This document shows, one piece after another, positions 24,658-34,065 of a stretch of DNA of 64,000 nucleotides; within the stretch, counting starts at the first letter, position 1, and every line of letters starts with the position of its first letter. The translations under genes and the position numbers were made by a program. The notes beneath the pieces are model-generated. The model did not search any database. It saw nothing but the letters and a program-made list of their open reading frames with translations, and was not told the DNA's origin. This stretch comes from Streptomyces sp. AC550_RSS872 (lineage in GTDB: Bacteria; Actinomycetota; Actinomycetes; Streptomycetales; Streptomycetaceae), in the NCBI RefSeq assembly GCF_019049285.1, contig NZ_JAGMUL010000092.1, positions 204,725 through 268,724 on the forward strand. Reading direction: 5' to 3'.

Positions 24658-25515
24658 CTACGGCAGCAGGCCCCGGCGTCGCGCGGTGACCACTGCCGCG
24701 AAGCGCGTTCCGACGTCGAGCTTGCGCATCGCGCTGCGCAGATACGCCTTGACGGTCTCGGCGCGGAGGCCGAGGCGGTCGCCTGCTTCGGCATTGGTGC
24801 AGCCCAGGGCGATCTGGGCGAGCACGTCGAGTTCCCTCGGGGACAGCGGCGAGACAGGCTCGGACTTCGGTGCCGCGCCGAGAGCGGCCAGGCGGCGCGA
24901 CGCGGCGCCCAGCCGCGCGCGGAGTTCGTCGTCCTGGACCGCCTGAGCGAGCAGCCGCAGCTCCGCGTGGAGTTCGCGGATCTCCTCGACCATGAACCGT
25001 TCCCCGACAGGCTCGCTCTGCGCGACGCGCATGAGTTGCAGACGCCGGTCGACCTCGTCCCGTACGGCGACCTCCCCGGACAGACGCCGCGAGGCGTCCA
25101 CGACCTCGTCCGTCGCCCGGTCCCCGAGAGGAGTGGCGCCCCGGGTGGCGCCGTACAGCACACCGCGCACCGCACCGGCCACGACGACGGGAACGGCGAC
25201 GACGGAACGGATGCCCTCCGCCAGCACCGGACCGTCGTAGTCGTGTGTGATCGACCGGTCTGCCCCATAGTCGGACACGGCGGCCGGCCGTGCACTGGCC
25301 AGGACCCGGCCGCCCAGGCCGGTCTCGGTACGGACGGCGAGACCGCGCAGCCCGGCCGTCCGGGCACCGATGCACTGCGACAGGTTCAGCACGTGTTCGC
25401 GCACCTGGCCGCCGAAGACGACCGGGATGCGCGAGCGCTGGTGGAGCGATCGAAGGGCCTGCCGGAAGGCGTCCCCGTCGTCGGGCCGCAGAGCGGTGTC
25501 CGTACTGGAGTGCAT
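24658..25515 (-). CDS. GAF-domain LuxR-type regulator
   Basis: A 285-residue protein. An N-terminal GAF-like sensor spans about residues 20-150 (VVFGGQVREHVLNLSQCIGA, GLGGRVLASARPAAVSDY, then VVAVPVVVAGAVRGVLYG). A helical region follows, and a C-terminal LuxR helix-turn-helix has LSPRELDVLAQIALGCTNAEAG and AETVKAYLRSAMRKLDVG. The ATG at 25515 follows AAAGGGGCAGGGG; longer starts at 25566 and 25623 have no SD. It diverges from the acyl-CoA synthetase/ACAD/SDR/MFS genes and probably controls them in response to a small aromatic or acyl ligand, an inference from position. Confidence 0.85.
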   Translation of the reverse strand: MHSSTDTALRPDDGDAFRQALRSLHQRSRIPVVFGGQVREHVLNLSQCIGARTAGLRGLAVRTETGLGGRVLASARPAAVSDYGADRSITHDYDGPVLAEGIRSVVAVPVVVAGAVRGVLYGATRGATPLGDRATDEVVDASRRLSGEVAVRDEVDRRLQLMRVAQSEPVGERFMVEEIRELHAELRLLAQAVQDDELRARLGAASRRLAALGAAPKSEPVSPLSPRELDVLAQIALGCTNAEAGDRLGLRAETVKAYLRSAMRKLDVGTRFAAVVTARRRGLLP

Positions 25516-25643
25516 TGCCCCTGCCCCTTTCCGGGGGTAGTCGGCGCCGTGCGTGACGCGCAGCATGTGACTGCGACGCGCAGCATAAGACGCGGTAACG
25601 CCCCTGTAAAAGGCCCTGTCCATGAGAAAGGAAGTGGATTGTC

Positions 25644-27338
25644 GTGACGCCCCACGGTCATTCCGCCGATGTGCGGGAGAGCTCCCCCGGGCCGGCCTCG
25701 CCGGAACACCGGGTACGGGAATTGCTCGCGCTCTTCGATTCTCCGGACGCCTACGCCTCGGAATTGCTGTGCGACCGCCATCCCGAGGACGCGGTGGCCT
25801 TCACGATCGTGGACGCGGACCTGTCCGCCGAAGACCTCACGTACGGACAGCTGCGCCGTGAGTCGGCCCGTTTCGCCGCCGCGCTGGCTGATCTGGGTGT
25901 CGAGCCCGGGGACGCGGTCGCCACGCTGATGGGTAAGTCCGCCGACCTGGTCGTGGCGCTTCTGGGCATCTGGCGGCGCGGTGCGGTGCACCTGCCGCTG
26001 TTCACGGCGTTCGCCCCGCCCGCGATCGCACTCCGGCTCGGCGCCGGCCGTGCGAAGGTCGTCGTGGTCGACGCGGATCAGCGCACCAAACTCGCGCTCG
26101 GCGAGGACATGCCGGCCGATCCGCCCTGGCTGACCGTGGTCGCCGGTGACACGCCGGACGAAGGCGGCCTCTCTTTCGCCGGGCTGCTGGCCGACTACGC
26201 CGGCGACGAGCCGCAGGGCCGGCCTGTCGCCGTCGGCGGGGAGGGTCCGCTGGTCCAGCTGTTCACCTCGGGCACCACAGGTGCGCCGAAGGGAGTCCCC
26301 GTACCGGTCAAGGCACTGGCGTCCTTCCAGGCGTACCTGGAGTTCGGCCTGGACGTACGCCCCGACGACGTATTCTGGAACGCCGCCGATCCCGGGTGGG
26401 CGTACGGCCTGTACTACGCGATCCTCGGCCCGCTGGCCACCGGCACCCGCAGTCTGCTGCTGCACGCCGGTTTCAGCCCGGCTCTCACCTGGCAGGTGCT
26501 GCGCACCTACGGGGTCACGAACTTCGCTGCCGCGCCCACCGTCTACCGCAGTCTCAAGGCCGCGCCCGGCCCCGCTCCGGACGGCGTACGGCTGCGGCGT
26601 GCTTCCTCGGCCGGTGAGCCGCTCACTCCCGAGGTCGTCTCCTGGTCGCAGGAGGCTCTCGGCGTGGCGGTACGTGACCACTACGGGCAGACCGAGCACG
26701 GCATGGTGATCGTGGGCGGCTGGGCCGACACCGTGCGGGTCCCGGTTCCGCCCGGTTCGATGGGCAGGCCGCTGCCCGGCTGGTCGGCCGAGGTGCTGTA
26801 CGACGACCGGGACGAACCCGCGCCGCAGGGCACCCTCGGCCGAGTGGCGATCGACGTGACCGGCAGCCCGCTGATGTGGTTCTCCGGGTACGTCGACGCG
26901 CCGGAGAAGACCGCCGAGCGCTTCAGCGCCGACGGCCGCTGGTACCTCACCGGGGACGCCGGCGCCCGGGACGCCGACGGAAACTTCTTCTTCTCCGCAC
27001 GCGACGACGACGTGATCATCATGGCCGGGTACCGCATAGGCCCGTTCGACGTGGAGAGCGTGCTGGTGCAGCACGAAAGCGTCGTCGAGGCAGCCGTCGT
27101 CGGCGTGCCGGACGCGCTGCGCGGCGAGGTGCTGGAGGCATACGTCGTGCTGCGTGACCCGGCGGCGGGCGACGCCGCCCTCGCCGAGGAGCTGCAACAC
27201 CTGGTCAAGCGCAGGTTCGCCGCGCACGCCTATCCCCGGACCGTGCACTTCACCGACCGACTGCCCAAGACGCCCAGCGGCAAGATCCAACGCTTCCTGC
27301 TCCGCGAGCAGCGCGCCCGGGAGGTCCGGCAGTCCTGA
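25644..27338 (+). CDS. AMP-forming acyl-CoA synthetase
   Basis: A 564-residue ANL-superfamily enzyme. LFTSGTTGAPKGVP (about residues 206-219) is motif A3, HYGQTEHGMV is A5, and YLTGDAGARDADG is A7. RIGPFDVESVLVQHESV is A8, and KTPSGKIQRF (about 539-548) holds the catalytic Lys. The middle region (WNAADPGWAYGLYY) resembles medium-chain and acetyl/propionyl-type CoA ligases. It converts a carboxylic acid to its CoA ester with ATP. GTG 25644 follows AAAGGAAG. It starts a cluster with an ACAD, an SDR and an MHS carrier, so the substrate acid is imported and beta-oxidised. Confidence 0.9.
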   Translation: MTPHGHSADVRESSPGPASPEHRVRELLALFDSPDAYASELLCDRHPEDAVAFTIVDADLSAEDLTYGQLRRESARFAAALADLGVEPGDAVATLMGKSADLVVALLGIWRRGAVHLPLFTAFAPPAIALRLGAGRAKVVVVDADQRTKLALGEDMPADPPWLTVVAGDTPDEGGLSFAGLLADYAGDEPQGRPVAVGGEGPLVQLFTSGTTGAPKGVPVPVKALASFQAYLEFGLDVRPDDVFWNAADPGWAYGLYYAILGPLATGTRSLLLHAGFSPALTWQVLRTYGVTNFAAAPTVYRSLKAAPGPAPDGVRLRRASSAGEPLTPEVVSWSQEALGVAVRDHYGQTEHGMVIVGGWADTVRVPVPPGSMGRPLPGWSAEVLYDDRDEPAPQGTLGRVAIDVTGSPLMWFSGYVDAPEKTAERFSADGRWYLTGDAGARDADGNFFFSARDDDVIIMAGYRIGPFDVESVLVQHESVVEAAVVGVPDALRGEVLEAYVVLRDPAAGDAALAEELQHLVKRRFAAHAYPRTVHFTDRLPKTPSGKIQRFLLREQRAREVRQS

Positions 27339-27401
27339 ACCGTCGTCCGACGGCACACCCCCCACACTCCTCGTTCCATCCGCTCACTGGAGGTTCGCCC
27401 C

Positions 27402-28604
27402 ATGCCCCGCGTACCCGTGTCCCGACTGCTGCCGACCGAGGAGGCGGCGGAGTTGCTGGAGTTGACGCGCGAGATCGCCGACGGAGCACTGGCTCCGCGT
27501 GCCGCCGAGGACGAGGCCGCCGAGCGGTTCCCGCGCGACGTCTTCCGTACCCTGGGCCGCGCCGGGCTGCTCGGACTGCCCTTTCCCGAGGAGTGGGGCG
27601 GCGCCGGACTGCCGTACGAGGTCTACCTCCAGGTTCTCGAGGAGATCTCGGCGCGTTGGGCGAGCGTCGGCATCGGCGTGAGCGTGCACGCGCTGTCCTG
27701 TTTCGCGCTGGCGAACCACGGCACGGACGACCAGCGGGAGCAGTGGCTGCCGGACATGCTCGGTGGGGACCTGCTGGGCGCTTACTGCCTGTCGGAGTCC
27801 CACGCGGGCTCCGACCCGGCCGCGATGCGCACCCGCGCCGACCGCGACGGGGACGACTATGTACTGCGCGGCGAGAAGGCATGGACCACGCACGGCGGGC
27901 ACGCCGACTTCTACACCGTCATGGCACGCACCGGCGAGCACCGCAGCCAGGGCATCTCCTGTTTCCTCGTCCCGGGCGACGCGCCGAACCTGTCGGCCGA
28001 CCCGCCGGAGCGCAAGATGGGTCTGACCGCGCAGGCCACCGCGACGATGCGCTTCGACGACGTCCGGGTCTCCGCCGAGCGCAGAATCGGCGCGGAGGGC
28101 CAGGGCCTGCCCACCGCGCTCGCCGGCCTCGACGCGGGACGCCTGGGCATCGCGGCCGTCGCCGTCGGGCTGGCCCAGGGGGCGTTGGACGACGCCGTGT
28201 CCTATGCGAAGGAACGGGAGGCGTTCGGGCGGCCGATCATCGACCACCAAGGGCTGGCGTTCCTGCTCGCCGACATGGAGGCGGCCGTGGAATCCGCCCG
28301 GGCGACGCTGCTGTCGGCGGCGCGACGGAAGGACGCCGGACTGCCGTACGGCCGCCAGGCCAGCATCGCCAAGCTGGTCGCCACCGAGGCCGCGATGCGG
28401 GTGACCACCGAGGCCGTCCAGGTGTTCGGCGGCGCGGGCTACACCAGGGACTTTCCCGTGGAGAGGTACATGCGGGAGGCGAAGGTCATGCAGATCTTCG
28501 AGGGCACCAACCAGATCCAGCGCCTGGTCATCAGCCGGGAACTCGCCCGCGGCCGCCGCGGGCCCGCCGCCCACGTCCTCGCCTGGGAAGGGAACCGACC
28601 GTGA
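27402..28604 (+). CDS. Acyl-CoA dehydrogenase
   Basis: A 400-residue flavoenzyme. The N-terminal helical domain includes FPEEWGGAGLPYEVY. The middle beta domain has YCLSESHAGSDPAAMRTRA (FAD/substrate motif) and KAWTTHGGHADFYTV. The C-terminal domain ends with GGAGYTRDFPVERYMREAK and IFEGTNQIQRLVISRELA, where the Glu of EGTNQIQ (about residue 367) matches the catalytic base. It would make the 2,3-enoyl-CoA from the ester formed by the upstream ligase. The ATG at 27402 follows TGGAGGTTCGC. Its stop overlaps the next start (GTGA). Confidence 0.95.
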   Translation: MPRVPVSRLLPTEEAAELLELTREIADGALAPRAAEDEAAERFPRDVFRTLGRAGLLGLPFPEEWGGAGLPYEVYLQVLEEISARWASVGIGVSVHALSCFALANHGTDDQREQWLPDMLGGDLLGAYCLSESHAGSDPAAMRTRADRDGDDYVLRGEKAWTTHGGHADFYTVMARTGEHRSQGISCFLVPGDAPNLSADPPERKMGLTAQATATMRFDDVRVSAERRIGAEGQGLPTALAGLDAGRLGIAAVAVGLAQGALDDAVSYAKEREAFGRPIIDHQGLAFLLADMEAAVESARATLLSAARRKDAGLPYGRQASIAKLVATEAAMRVTTEAVQVFGGAGYTRDFPVERYMREAKVMQIFEGTNQIQRLVISRELARGRRGPAAHVLAWEGNRP

Positions 28605-29371
28605 ACCTCACCGGAACCGCCGCCCTCGTCACCGGCGGCGCCAGCGGTCTCGGCCGCGCGACCGCCACCGAACTGCTGCGCGCCGGTGCTCATGTGGTGA
28701 TCGCCGACCTGCCCTCGTCCCCCGGCAAGGCTGTCGCCGACGAACTCGCCGCCATCGGGCCCACGGTGCGCTTCGTCCCCTGCGACGTGACCGACCCCGA
28801 CGACGTACAGGCAGCGGTGGACGCCGCCGCCGAGCCCGCCCCGCTCCGGACGGCCGTGACCTGCGCGGGCGTAGCGACACCCGGGCGCATGCTGTCGCGG
28901 GGCGGACCGCTCGCACTGGACGACTTCGCCCGCGTGGTCCACATCAACCTGACCGGCACCTTCAACGTCTTCCGGCTCGCCGCCCACCGCATCTCCGAAA
29001 CCGAGAGCGTGGACGGCGAACGCGGAGTGCTCATCGCCACGGCGTCGGTCGCCGCGTACGACGGCCAGATCGGCCAGGCCGCCTACGCCGCCTCGAAGGC
29101 CGGCGTCGCCGGGCTGGCCCTCCCCGCCGCCCGCGAACTGGCCCAACACCACATTCGGGTGGTTGCCATCGCGCCGGGCCTCTTCGACACCCCCCTGATG
29201 GCGGGACTCCCCCAGGAGGCCCGTGACTCGCTCGGCCGACAAGTACCCCATCCGGCCCGCCTCGGCGACCCGTCCGAGTTCGCGTCCCTGGTCCGCCACA
29301 TCACCGAGAACCCGATGCTGAACGGCGAGGTCATCCGCCTCGACGGCGCGATCCGTATGGCGCCCCGCTGA
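28601..29371 (+). CDS. SDR dehydrogenase, 3-hydroxyacyl-CoA type
   Basis: A 256-residue classical SDR. VTGGASGLGRATA (residues 10-22) binds NAD, CDVTD fits the adenine pocket, and CAGVATPG is the NAG-like motif. IATASVAAYDG (Ser149) and YAASK (Tyr162, Lys166) form an intact catalytic set. It is similar to the type II 3-hydroxyacyl-CoA dehydrogenases (17-beta-HSD10-like), the step that would follow an ACAD and hydratase in beta-oxidation; no hydratase is encoded here. The GTG start overlaps the ACAD stop by three bases. It sits in one operon with the upstream genes. Confidence 0.9.
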   Translation: MNLTGTAALVTGGASGLGRATATELLRAGAHVVIADLPSSPGKAVADELAAIGPTVRFVPCDVTDPDDVQAAVDAAAEPAPLRTAVTCAGVATPGRMLSRGGPLALDDFARVVHINLTGTFNVFRLAAHRISETESVDGERGVLIATASVAAYDGQIGQAAYAASKAGVAGLALPAARELAQHHIRVVAIAPGLFDTPLMAGLPQEARDSLGRQVPHPARLGDPSEFASLVRHITENPMLNGEVIRLDGAIRMAPR

Positions 29372-29600
29372 CGGAACGAAAAAGAATTCCGTGTTCCCGG
29401 CTTTCCCCGAGGCTTTTTCTTTCAGGCGGCTATCGCTCTCCACGTGGCTGATCGACCTGTGCCCACATCCGGGGATCCCCGGTGTTTCGACCGCCGTCTG
29501 ACATTCGCCCCCGTCCCCTCACACCGCAACGCCATCCATTTCCGTAGTTCCGAAGTCCCCATTCAGCCCGCCCTGTTCTGCTGAGTCAACGGAGAGTCAG

Positions 29601-30956
29601 ATGGAGCAACAAACGACCCGCTCGACGTCCATGCGCCGTGTCGCCACCGCCAGTTGTGTCGGCACCACCATCGAGTTCTACGACTTCTTCATCTACGGCA
29701 CGGCCGCCGCCCTGGTCTTCCCGCAGGTGTTCTTCCCCGCGCTCGGCAGCGCCGCCGCAACGGTCGCCTCGTTCGCGACCTTCGCCGTCGCCTTCGTCGC
29801 CCGCCCGCTCGGCGCTATCGTGTTCGGGCACTACGGCGACCGCCTGGGCCGCAAGAACACCCTCATCGCCACCCTCATGCTGATGGGGATCTCCACGGTC
29901 GTCATCGGCCTGCTCCCGGGCGCTGCCACTCTCGGCGTCGCCGCCCCCATCGCCCTGGTGGTCCTGCGCTTCCTGCAGGGCCTCGCCGTCGGCGGTGAAT
30001 GGGCCGGAGCGACCCTGCTCGCCGCGGAGTACGCCCCACCAGCCAAGCGCGGGCTGTACGGGATCTTCCCGCAGCTCGGCGCGGCCATCGCGTTCGCCCT
30101 GGCCAGCGGCACCTTCCTCGCCGTCAACATAGCGCTCGGCGAGACCGACCCGGCCTTCCTCGACTGGGGCTGGCGGGTCCCGTTCCTCCTCAGCGCCGTC
30201 CTCGTCGGCCTGGGCCTGTGGGTGCGCACGGCCATCGAGGAGACCCCCGCCTTCCGCAACGCCCGCGAGCGGCAGAGCGGCGCGCCGAAGCGGGCCAAGC
30301 CGCCGATCCTCGAGGTCTTCCGTGCCCAGCCCCGCGAGGTCCTGCTCGCAGGCGGCGTGCTGACGATCGTGTTCGCGCTGTTCTACCTGGGCACCGCCTT
30401 CCTCACCAGCTACGCCACCAGCACCACCGGCGCAGGACTCGAACGCCGCACCGTCCTGATCCTCAACATCGTCGCCGCGGTCGTCTTTGCCGTGACCACG
30501 GCCGTGTCCGGAATCGTGTCCGACCGGTTCGGACGCCGAAGAGTGATCGTCACCTGCTGCGCTCTGTCGATCCCGTGGGCGCTGGTCCTCTTCCCGATCA
30601 TGGACACCGGGTCGGTGTCCGGCTTCGCCGCCGGCCTCATCGGCACCCTGGCGATCTTCGGGATCGCCTACGGCCCGATCGGCGCCTACCTGCCCGAGAT
30701 GTTCCACACCCGTTACCGCTACACCGGCGCCGGGATGGGCTACAACCTCGGGGGCGTCCTCGGCGGAGCCGTCTCACCGCTCCTCGCGGCCGAGCTCGTC
30801 GGCAGCTACGGCGGCTACGCCGTGGGCCTCATGATCGCCGCGCTCGGGCTGGTCAGTCTGGTCAGCGTCCTCGCTCTCGGCGAGACCAAGAACCGCGCCG
30901 TCCACGCGGCACCGGACACCACCACCGACTCCACGGACAGGCTCACCCCCGCCTGA
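29601..30956 (+). CDS. MHS-family MFS transporter, aromatic/short-chain acid type
   Basis: A 451-residue MHS-family carrier. VGTTIEFYDFFIYGTAAAL (residues 15-33) and GHYGDRLGRKN are family hallmarks. FLQGLAVGGEWAGATLLAAEY is the next conserved helix, and SDRFGRRR is the second-half loop. The ATG at 29601 follows AACGGAGAG. It lies 229 bases after the SDR stop, so its promoter may be its own. It is likely the uptake route for the acid that the preceding ligase, ACAD and SDR degrade. A hairpin follows the stop. Confidence 0.9.
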   Translation: MEQQTTRSTSMRRVATASCVGTTIEFYDFFIYGTAAALVFPQVFFPALGSAAATVASFATFAVAFVARPLGAIVFGHYGDRLGRKNTLIATLMLMGISTVVIGLLPGAATLGVAAPIALVVLRFLQGLAVGGEWAGATLLAAEYAPPAKRGLYGIFPQLGAAIAFALASGTFLAVNIALGETDPAFLDWGWRVPFLLSAVLVGLGLWVRTAIEETPAFRNARERQSGAPKRAKPPILEVFRAQPREVLLAGGVLTIVFALFYLGTAFLTSYATSTTGAGLERRTVLILNIVAAVVFAVTTAVSGIVSDRFGRRRVIVTCCALSIPWALVLFPIMDTGSVSGFAAGLIGTLAIFGIAYGPIGAYLPEMFHTRYRYTGAGMGYNLGGVLGGAVSPLLAAELVGSYGGYAVGLMIAALGLVSLVSVLALGETKNRAVHAAPDTTTDSTDRLTPA

Positions 30957-30968
30957 CCCACGGTGACT

Positions 30969-31016
30969 CCCTGCCCGGCACCCGGCCGCCGTCCTTCGTG
31001 GTCCGGCCGGGCAGGG
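30969..31016 (+). terminator. Terminator after the MHS transporter
   Basis: CCCTGCCCGGC (30969-30979) and GCCGGGCAGGG (31006-31016) make an 11-bp perfect stem with a large loop, 13 bases after the stop codon of the transporter. No U-run, as expected for these hosts. Confidence 0.7.
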
Positions 31017-31360
31017 CAACCGCAGCTCCAGAATCCGGACCGTTCCGTTCGTCGCCACGACGCGACGGTGACGACACGTCAGCACGGTCCGGACACCACA
31101 GAACCTGCAAACGCCTACGCAAGCGCCGAAACTGGGAAACAAGCCCCTCACTTGAGCCTGACGAGGCGTCAGAAAAGTTGCATTAGGTCAGCAGGAGTCC
31201 TGCCACAGCCGCCCACAGACAGCCACGCCGAGGAATCGCCAACCGCACCGGCCTGGGCAAGCCGGCTGTTTGGACGCCTTCCGGCAAGCAGGTGGAAGGC
31301 CGTGGGAATTACCCGACCACCTTCCGCCCTGCGACCACCAACGCTGAGCGTTTCCGCAGT

Positions 31361-31550
31361 TCAGCGCACTCTCCCCCGCGGTTTCAACGGCACCGACGGC
31401 AATTCCGGTGCGGGCAGTGGCGCCCCGTCGTACATCGCGTGGACCACCGAGTCACGCCATTGGCCAGACTTGTTGATGTGGCTGCGGATGATGCCTTCCT
31501 CGACCACGCCCGCCGCCGTCATCGTCTTCGCCGAGGCTTCGTTGTGTGGA
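31361..31550 (-). pseudogene. C-terminal remnant of a GNAT acetyltransferase
   Basis: The minus strand reads HNEASAKTMTAAGVVEEG, then IIRSHINKSGQWRDSVVHAM, and stops at 31361. The pattern N-xxS-xxxxxxAG, EG, RDS-VVH is the end of the GNAT N-acetyltransferase fold (the last helix and strands). The N-terminal acetyl-CoA binding part is absent, and the sequence starts right where a nine-C run (31558-31566) and an HNH-like piece follow. It has no start codon and is non-functional. Confidence 0.65.
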
Positions 31551-31708
31551 GAGCGTGCCCCCCCCCAGATGCGGTGCAGGTCGAGTTCCTCGAACCCGAG
31601 CCCGAGGAGAAGGCGGAGGCAGAGCGGGGAGCAGACATCTGGTGGAACTTCATGCCAGCGTGCGATGACTGCAATCGATGGAAGACGGGCGCTGAGCGCG
31701 CAACTTAG
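31550..31708 (+). pseudogene. Possible remnant of an HNH-type protein
   Basis: After the run of nine C (31558-31566) the plus strand reads DAVQVEFLEPEPEEKAEAER and WWNFMPACDDCNRWKTGAER, then stops at 31708. The spacing C-xx-C with a following Asn and Trp is like the end of HNH endonuclease-type zinc proteins. The start is missing. I rate it a gene fragment. Nothing else recognisable lies between 31017 and 31360. Confidence 0.35.
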
Positions 31709-31773
31709 GGCGTGTCCTCAGCGGCGCGGTCAACGACGCCGACGTCGCAGTCGCCGACCGAGCTCGCCGAGGA

Positions 31774-31804
31774 GGGCCCGGACCGGAATGACCAGTCCGG
31801 GCCC
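31774..31804 (-). terminator. Terminator of the DUF1996 gene
   Basis: GGGCCCGGAC (31774-31783) and GTCCGGGCCC (31795-31804) form a 10-bp perfect stem with an 11-base loop, 48 bases beyond the stop of the DUF1996 gene, which is read on the minus strand. Confidence 0.75.
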
Positions 31805-31851
31805 CGAGAGCACGTCCGGAGATCAGGCGCCGCTACGGCGTCTTCTCACCG

Positions 31852-33945
31852 TCAGCCGGCGCGGCGCCTCGTCCGCATCAGCAGCAGGAAGCCGGCCATG
31901 AGGAGCACTGCTCCGGCCGCGGCCGGCCACAGCGTGGTGCCCGTCTCGGCGAGGTCCCCGACCGCCTGCGGCTCCGTACCCGAACCGCCGCCGGACTGCT
32001 CGCCGCCTGCGGCGGGCTGCGTCTGGGCGGGAGTGCTGCCCGCGTCGGCGCCGTCGTCCTTCGAGCCGTCCTGTGCCTGGGCGTCGGCGTCCGCGGTGGG
32101 CGACGGGGTGCCGTAGGCCTTGGGCGCCACCGTGCTCGACACGGTGGGCTTGTCGTCCTTCGCCGGGTCGGTCGCGGGTGCCTCGGCCTCGGGCTCGTCG
32201 GTCTTGGGCTCGTCGGTCTTGGGCTCCTCGGTCGCGGGCGCCTCGGTGGCGGGATCCTCCGTCGCGGGCTGCTCGGTCGCCGGGGCCTCGGTCGGCTTGT
32301 CGCCTCCGTCGCCGGGCTCCGGGTCGTCGTTACCGCCCGGCGGGGTGGTGGGAGCCTCGGTCGGCGGCTGAGTCGGCTCCTCCTGGCCCGGGTCATCGCC
32401 GGCGTCGGCGCCGACGCCGCACTTACGGCCCTCGTTGATGCAGTCGACCATCTCGCCCATCAGGTCCTCGTCGAAGACGTTGATGAAGTCGCCGTGGTCG
32501 GTGACCGGCTTGTGCAGCTGCTCCGGGAAGGTGTCGACCGCGAACAGCGGGGTCGTACGGCCGCCGTCCTGGAGGCTCGGCGCGTCGACGTCGTACACGA
32601 TCCGCTGCACCAGCTGCGGAATGGCCTTGAAGCCGTTCGCGCAGCTGCCGTCGGCCGCCGCGAACGCCACGTGGGTGCGGTGGTTGGCGCTGTCGATGTT
32701 CTGTCCGTCCCAGCAGCTCTGGAACTTGAAGGTGCGCACCACGTCGCTGCCCTGCGGGCACAGCGGGTACTTGTCCTTCAGCTGCCGGTCCTCGAACCCG
32801 GTGCAGCTCCAGGAGGCGTTGGCGTTGGCGGTGCCGTTGACGAACGCCTTGGCGTCGCCGGTGATGATGCGCAGCAGCCGCGGCATCTCGGTGACCTTGC
32901 TGCGCGGGTTGCCCACGAAGTTCAGCGTCACTTCCTTGGGAGTGACGATCTCACCGGCGTTGCCCTCGATGCCGCCGCCGGGCGAGTTGGCGTCCTGTTC
33001 CTGCGTTCCGTTCTGCAGACGGATCACGGGCCAGTAGTAGGTGGACTTGTCGCCCTGGTCGACGCAGCTCGTCTCGGCGTTCGCCAGGTCCTCGTCGCTC
33101 GCGAAGGCGTCGTTGGACTGGTTGCCGATGTAGTCGTGGAAGTGGTGGGCGCCGTTGGAGACGCCGGGGGCCACGATCACGTTGTCCGAGTTGAACAGGC
33201 CGTTCTCGTTGACGCCGCAGCTGGTGGCGAAGGTGCCGCGGGAGGCGTCGGAGGTCAGGGCCGGGCTCGGCACGTTCGGCTGCACGGACTTGATGTCCAC
33301 GTAGTCCGCGGCGACGGGGCCGTTGCCGGCCTGGCCGCCGTTGCCGGGCTGTTGTCCGCCCTGCTCGGCACCGTCCTGGCCCGCGCCGTCCTGGTTGTCG
33401 CCGCCCTCCTGGCCGCCGGAGCCGCTCTCCTGGCCGCCGGAGCCGCTCTCGGCGGCGCGCAGCGTGCAGGCGGCGAGGGACTCCAGACCCTCGGGCCGGT
33501 CGCCGGCGCGGTCGACAGCGATGGCGATCCGCTCGATCGTCGCGGCGCGCTTCTCCTTCAGCGGATTCATGATCGCGTTGTCGGCGAAGCCGGCGTCCTG
33601 CTGGATGGCCTGGGCCGACTCCTGCAACCGCTGGTAGGCGTCGGCGATCTGCTGGTCCAGGAGCGCGAGTTCCTTGGCGACGTCCTCCTTCGCCGTGTCC
33701 GGCACGGCCGTCAGTTGGCTGCCCACGTCCGGGCAGTCGATCGTGCCGGCCGGTGAGGACAGCGTCCGAACGGGGTCCGGGCCACCGTCCTCGGTCGCCG
33801 AGGCGTAGACGTTGGCCGCAACCAGGCCGCCGCCGCCCAACATCAGCGCGACCGCTGCAAAGGTCGCGCGCCGTGCGCCCGTGGGGCGTCTTCGCGTGCT
33901 GCGTCCCAAGGAAGTACTCCTACGCCTCGTGGTCGGTCGGGGCAT
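31852..33945 (-). CDS. Sortase-anchored DUF1996 surface protein
   Basis: A 697-residue secreted protein. An Arg-rich signal is followed by a hydrophobic stretch (TFAAVALMLGGGGLVAANVY). After a helical region and a Gly/Gln/Asp-rich linker, residues about 225-510 form a DUF1996 domain with SNGAHHFHDYIGN, SCVDQGDKSTYYWP and conserved Cys residues. A long Pro/Thr/Glu repeat (ATEQPATEDPATEAPATEEP and relatives) then reaches LAETG, a membrane helix and RTRRR. LAxTG is the recognition motif of Streptomyces class E sortases, so the protein is probably cell-wall bound. DUF1996 domains are found in fungal and bacterial secreted proteins of uncertain function. GGGGGATTTTC lies before the ATG. Confidence 0.9.
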   Translation of the reverse strand: MPRPTTRRRSTSLGRSTRRRPTGARRATFAAVALMLGGGGLVAANVYASATEDGGPDPVRTLSSPAGTIDCPDVGSQLTAVPDTAKEDVAKELALLDQQIADAYQRLQESAQAIQQDAGFADNAIMNPLKEKRAATIERIAIAVDRAGDRPEGLESLAACTLRAAESGSGGQESGSGGQEGGDNQDGAGQDGAEQGGQQPGNGGQAGNGPVAADYVDIKSVQPNVPSPALTSDASRGTFATSCGVNENGLFNSDNVIVAPGVSNGAHHFHDYIGNQSNDAFASDEDLANAETSCVDQGDKSTYYWPVIRLQNGTQEQDANSPGGGIEGNAGEIVTPKEVTLNFVGNPRSKVTEMPRLLRIITGDAKAFVNGTANANASWSCTGFEDRQLKDKYPLCPQGSDVVRTFKFQSCWDGQNIDSANHRTHVAFAAADGSCANGFKAIPQLVQRIVYDVDAPSLQDGGRTTPLFAVDTFPEQLHKPVTDHGDFINVFDEDLMGEMVDCINEGRKCGVGADAGDDPGQEEPTQPPTEAPTTPPGGNDDPEPGDGGDKPTEAPATEQPATEDPATEAPATEEPKTDEPKTDEPEAEAPATDPAKDDKPTVSSTVAPKAYGTPSPTADADAQAQDGSKDDGADAGSTPAQTQPAAGGEQSGGGSGTEPQAVGDLAETGTTLWPAAAGAVLLMAGFLLLMRTRRRAG

Positions 33946-34065
33946 GAAAATCCCCCGGTCCTATACGGAGACGGGCCGCGTGGTGTTCAAACGCCTCACG
34001 GATTCACAGAAATTTCTCACAGGGAGGGTAAACACCCTGGTGGGTACGGGGTGTTGCGGTCCAGG

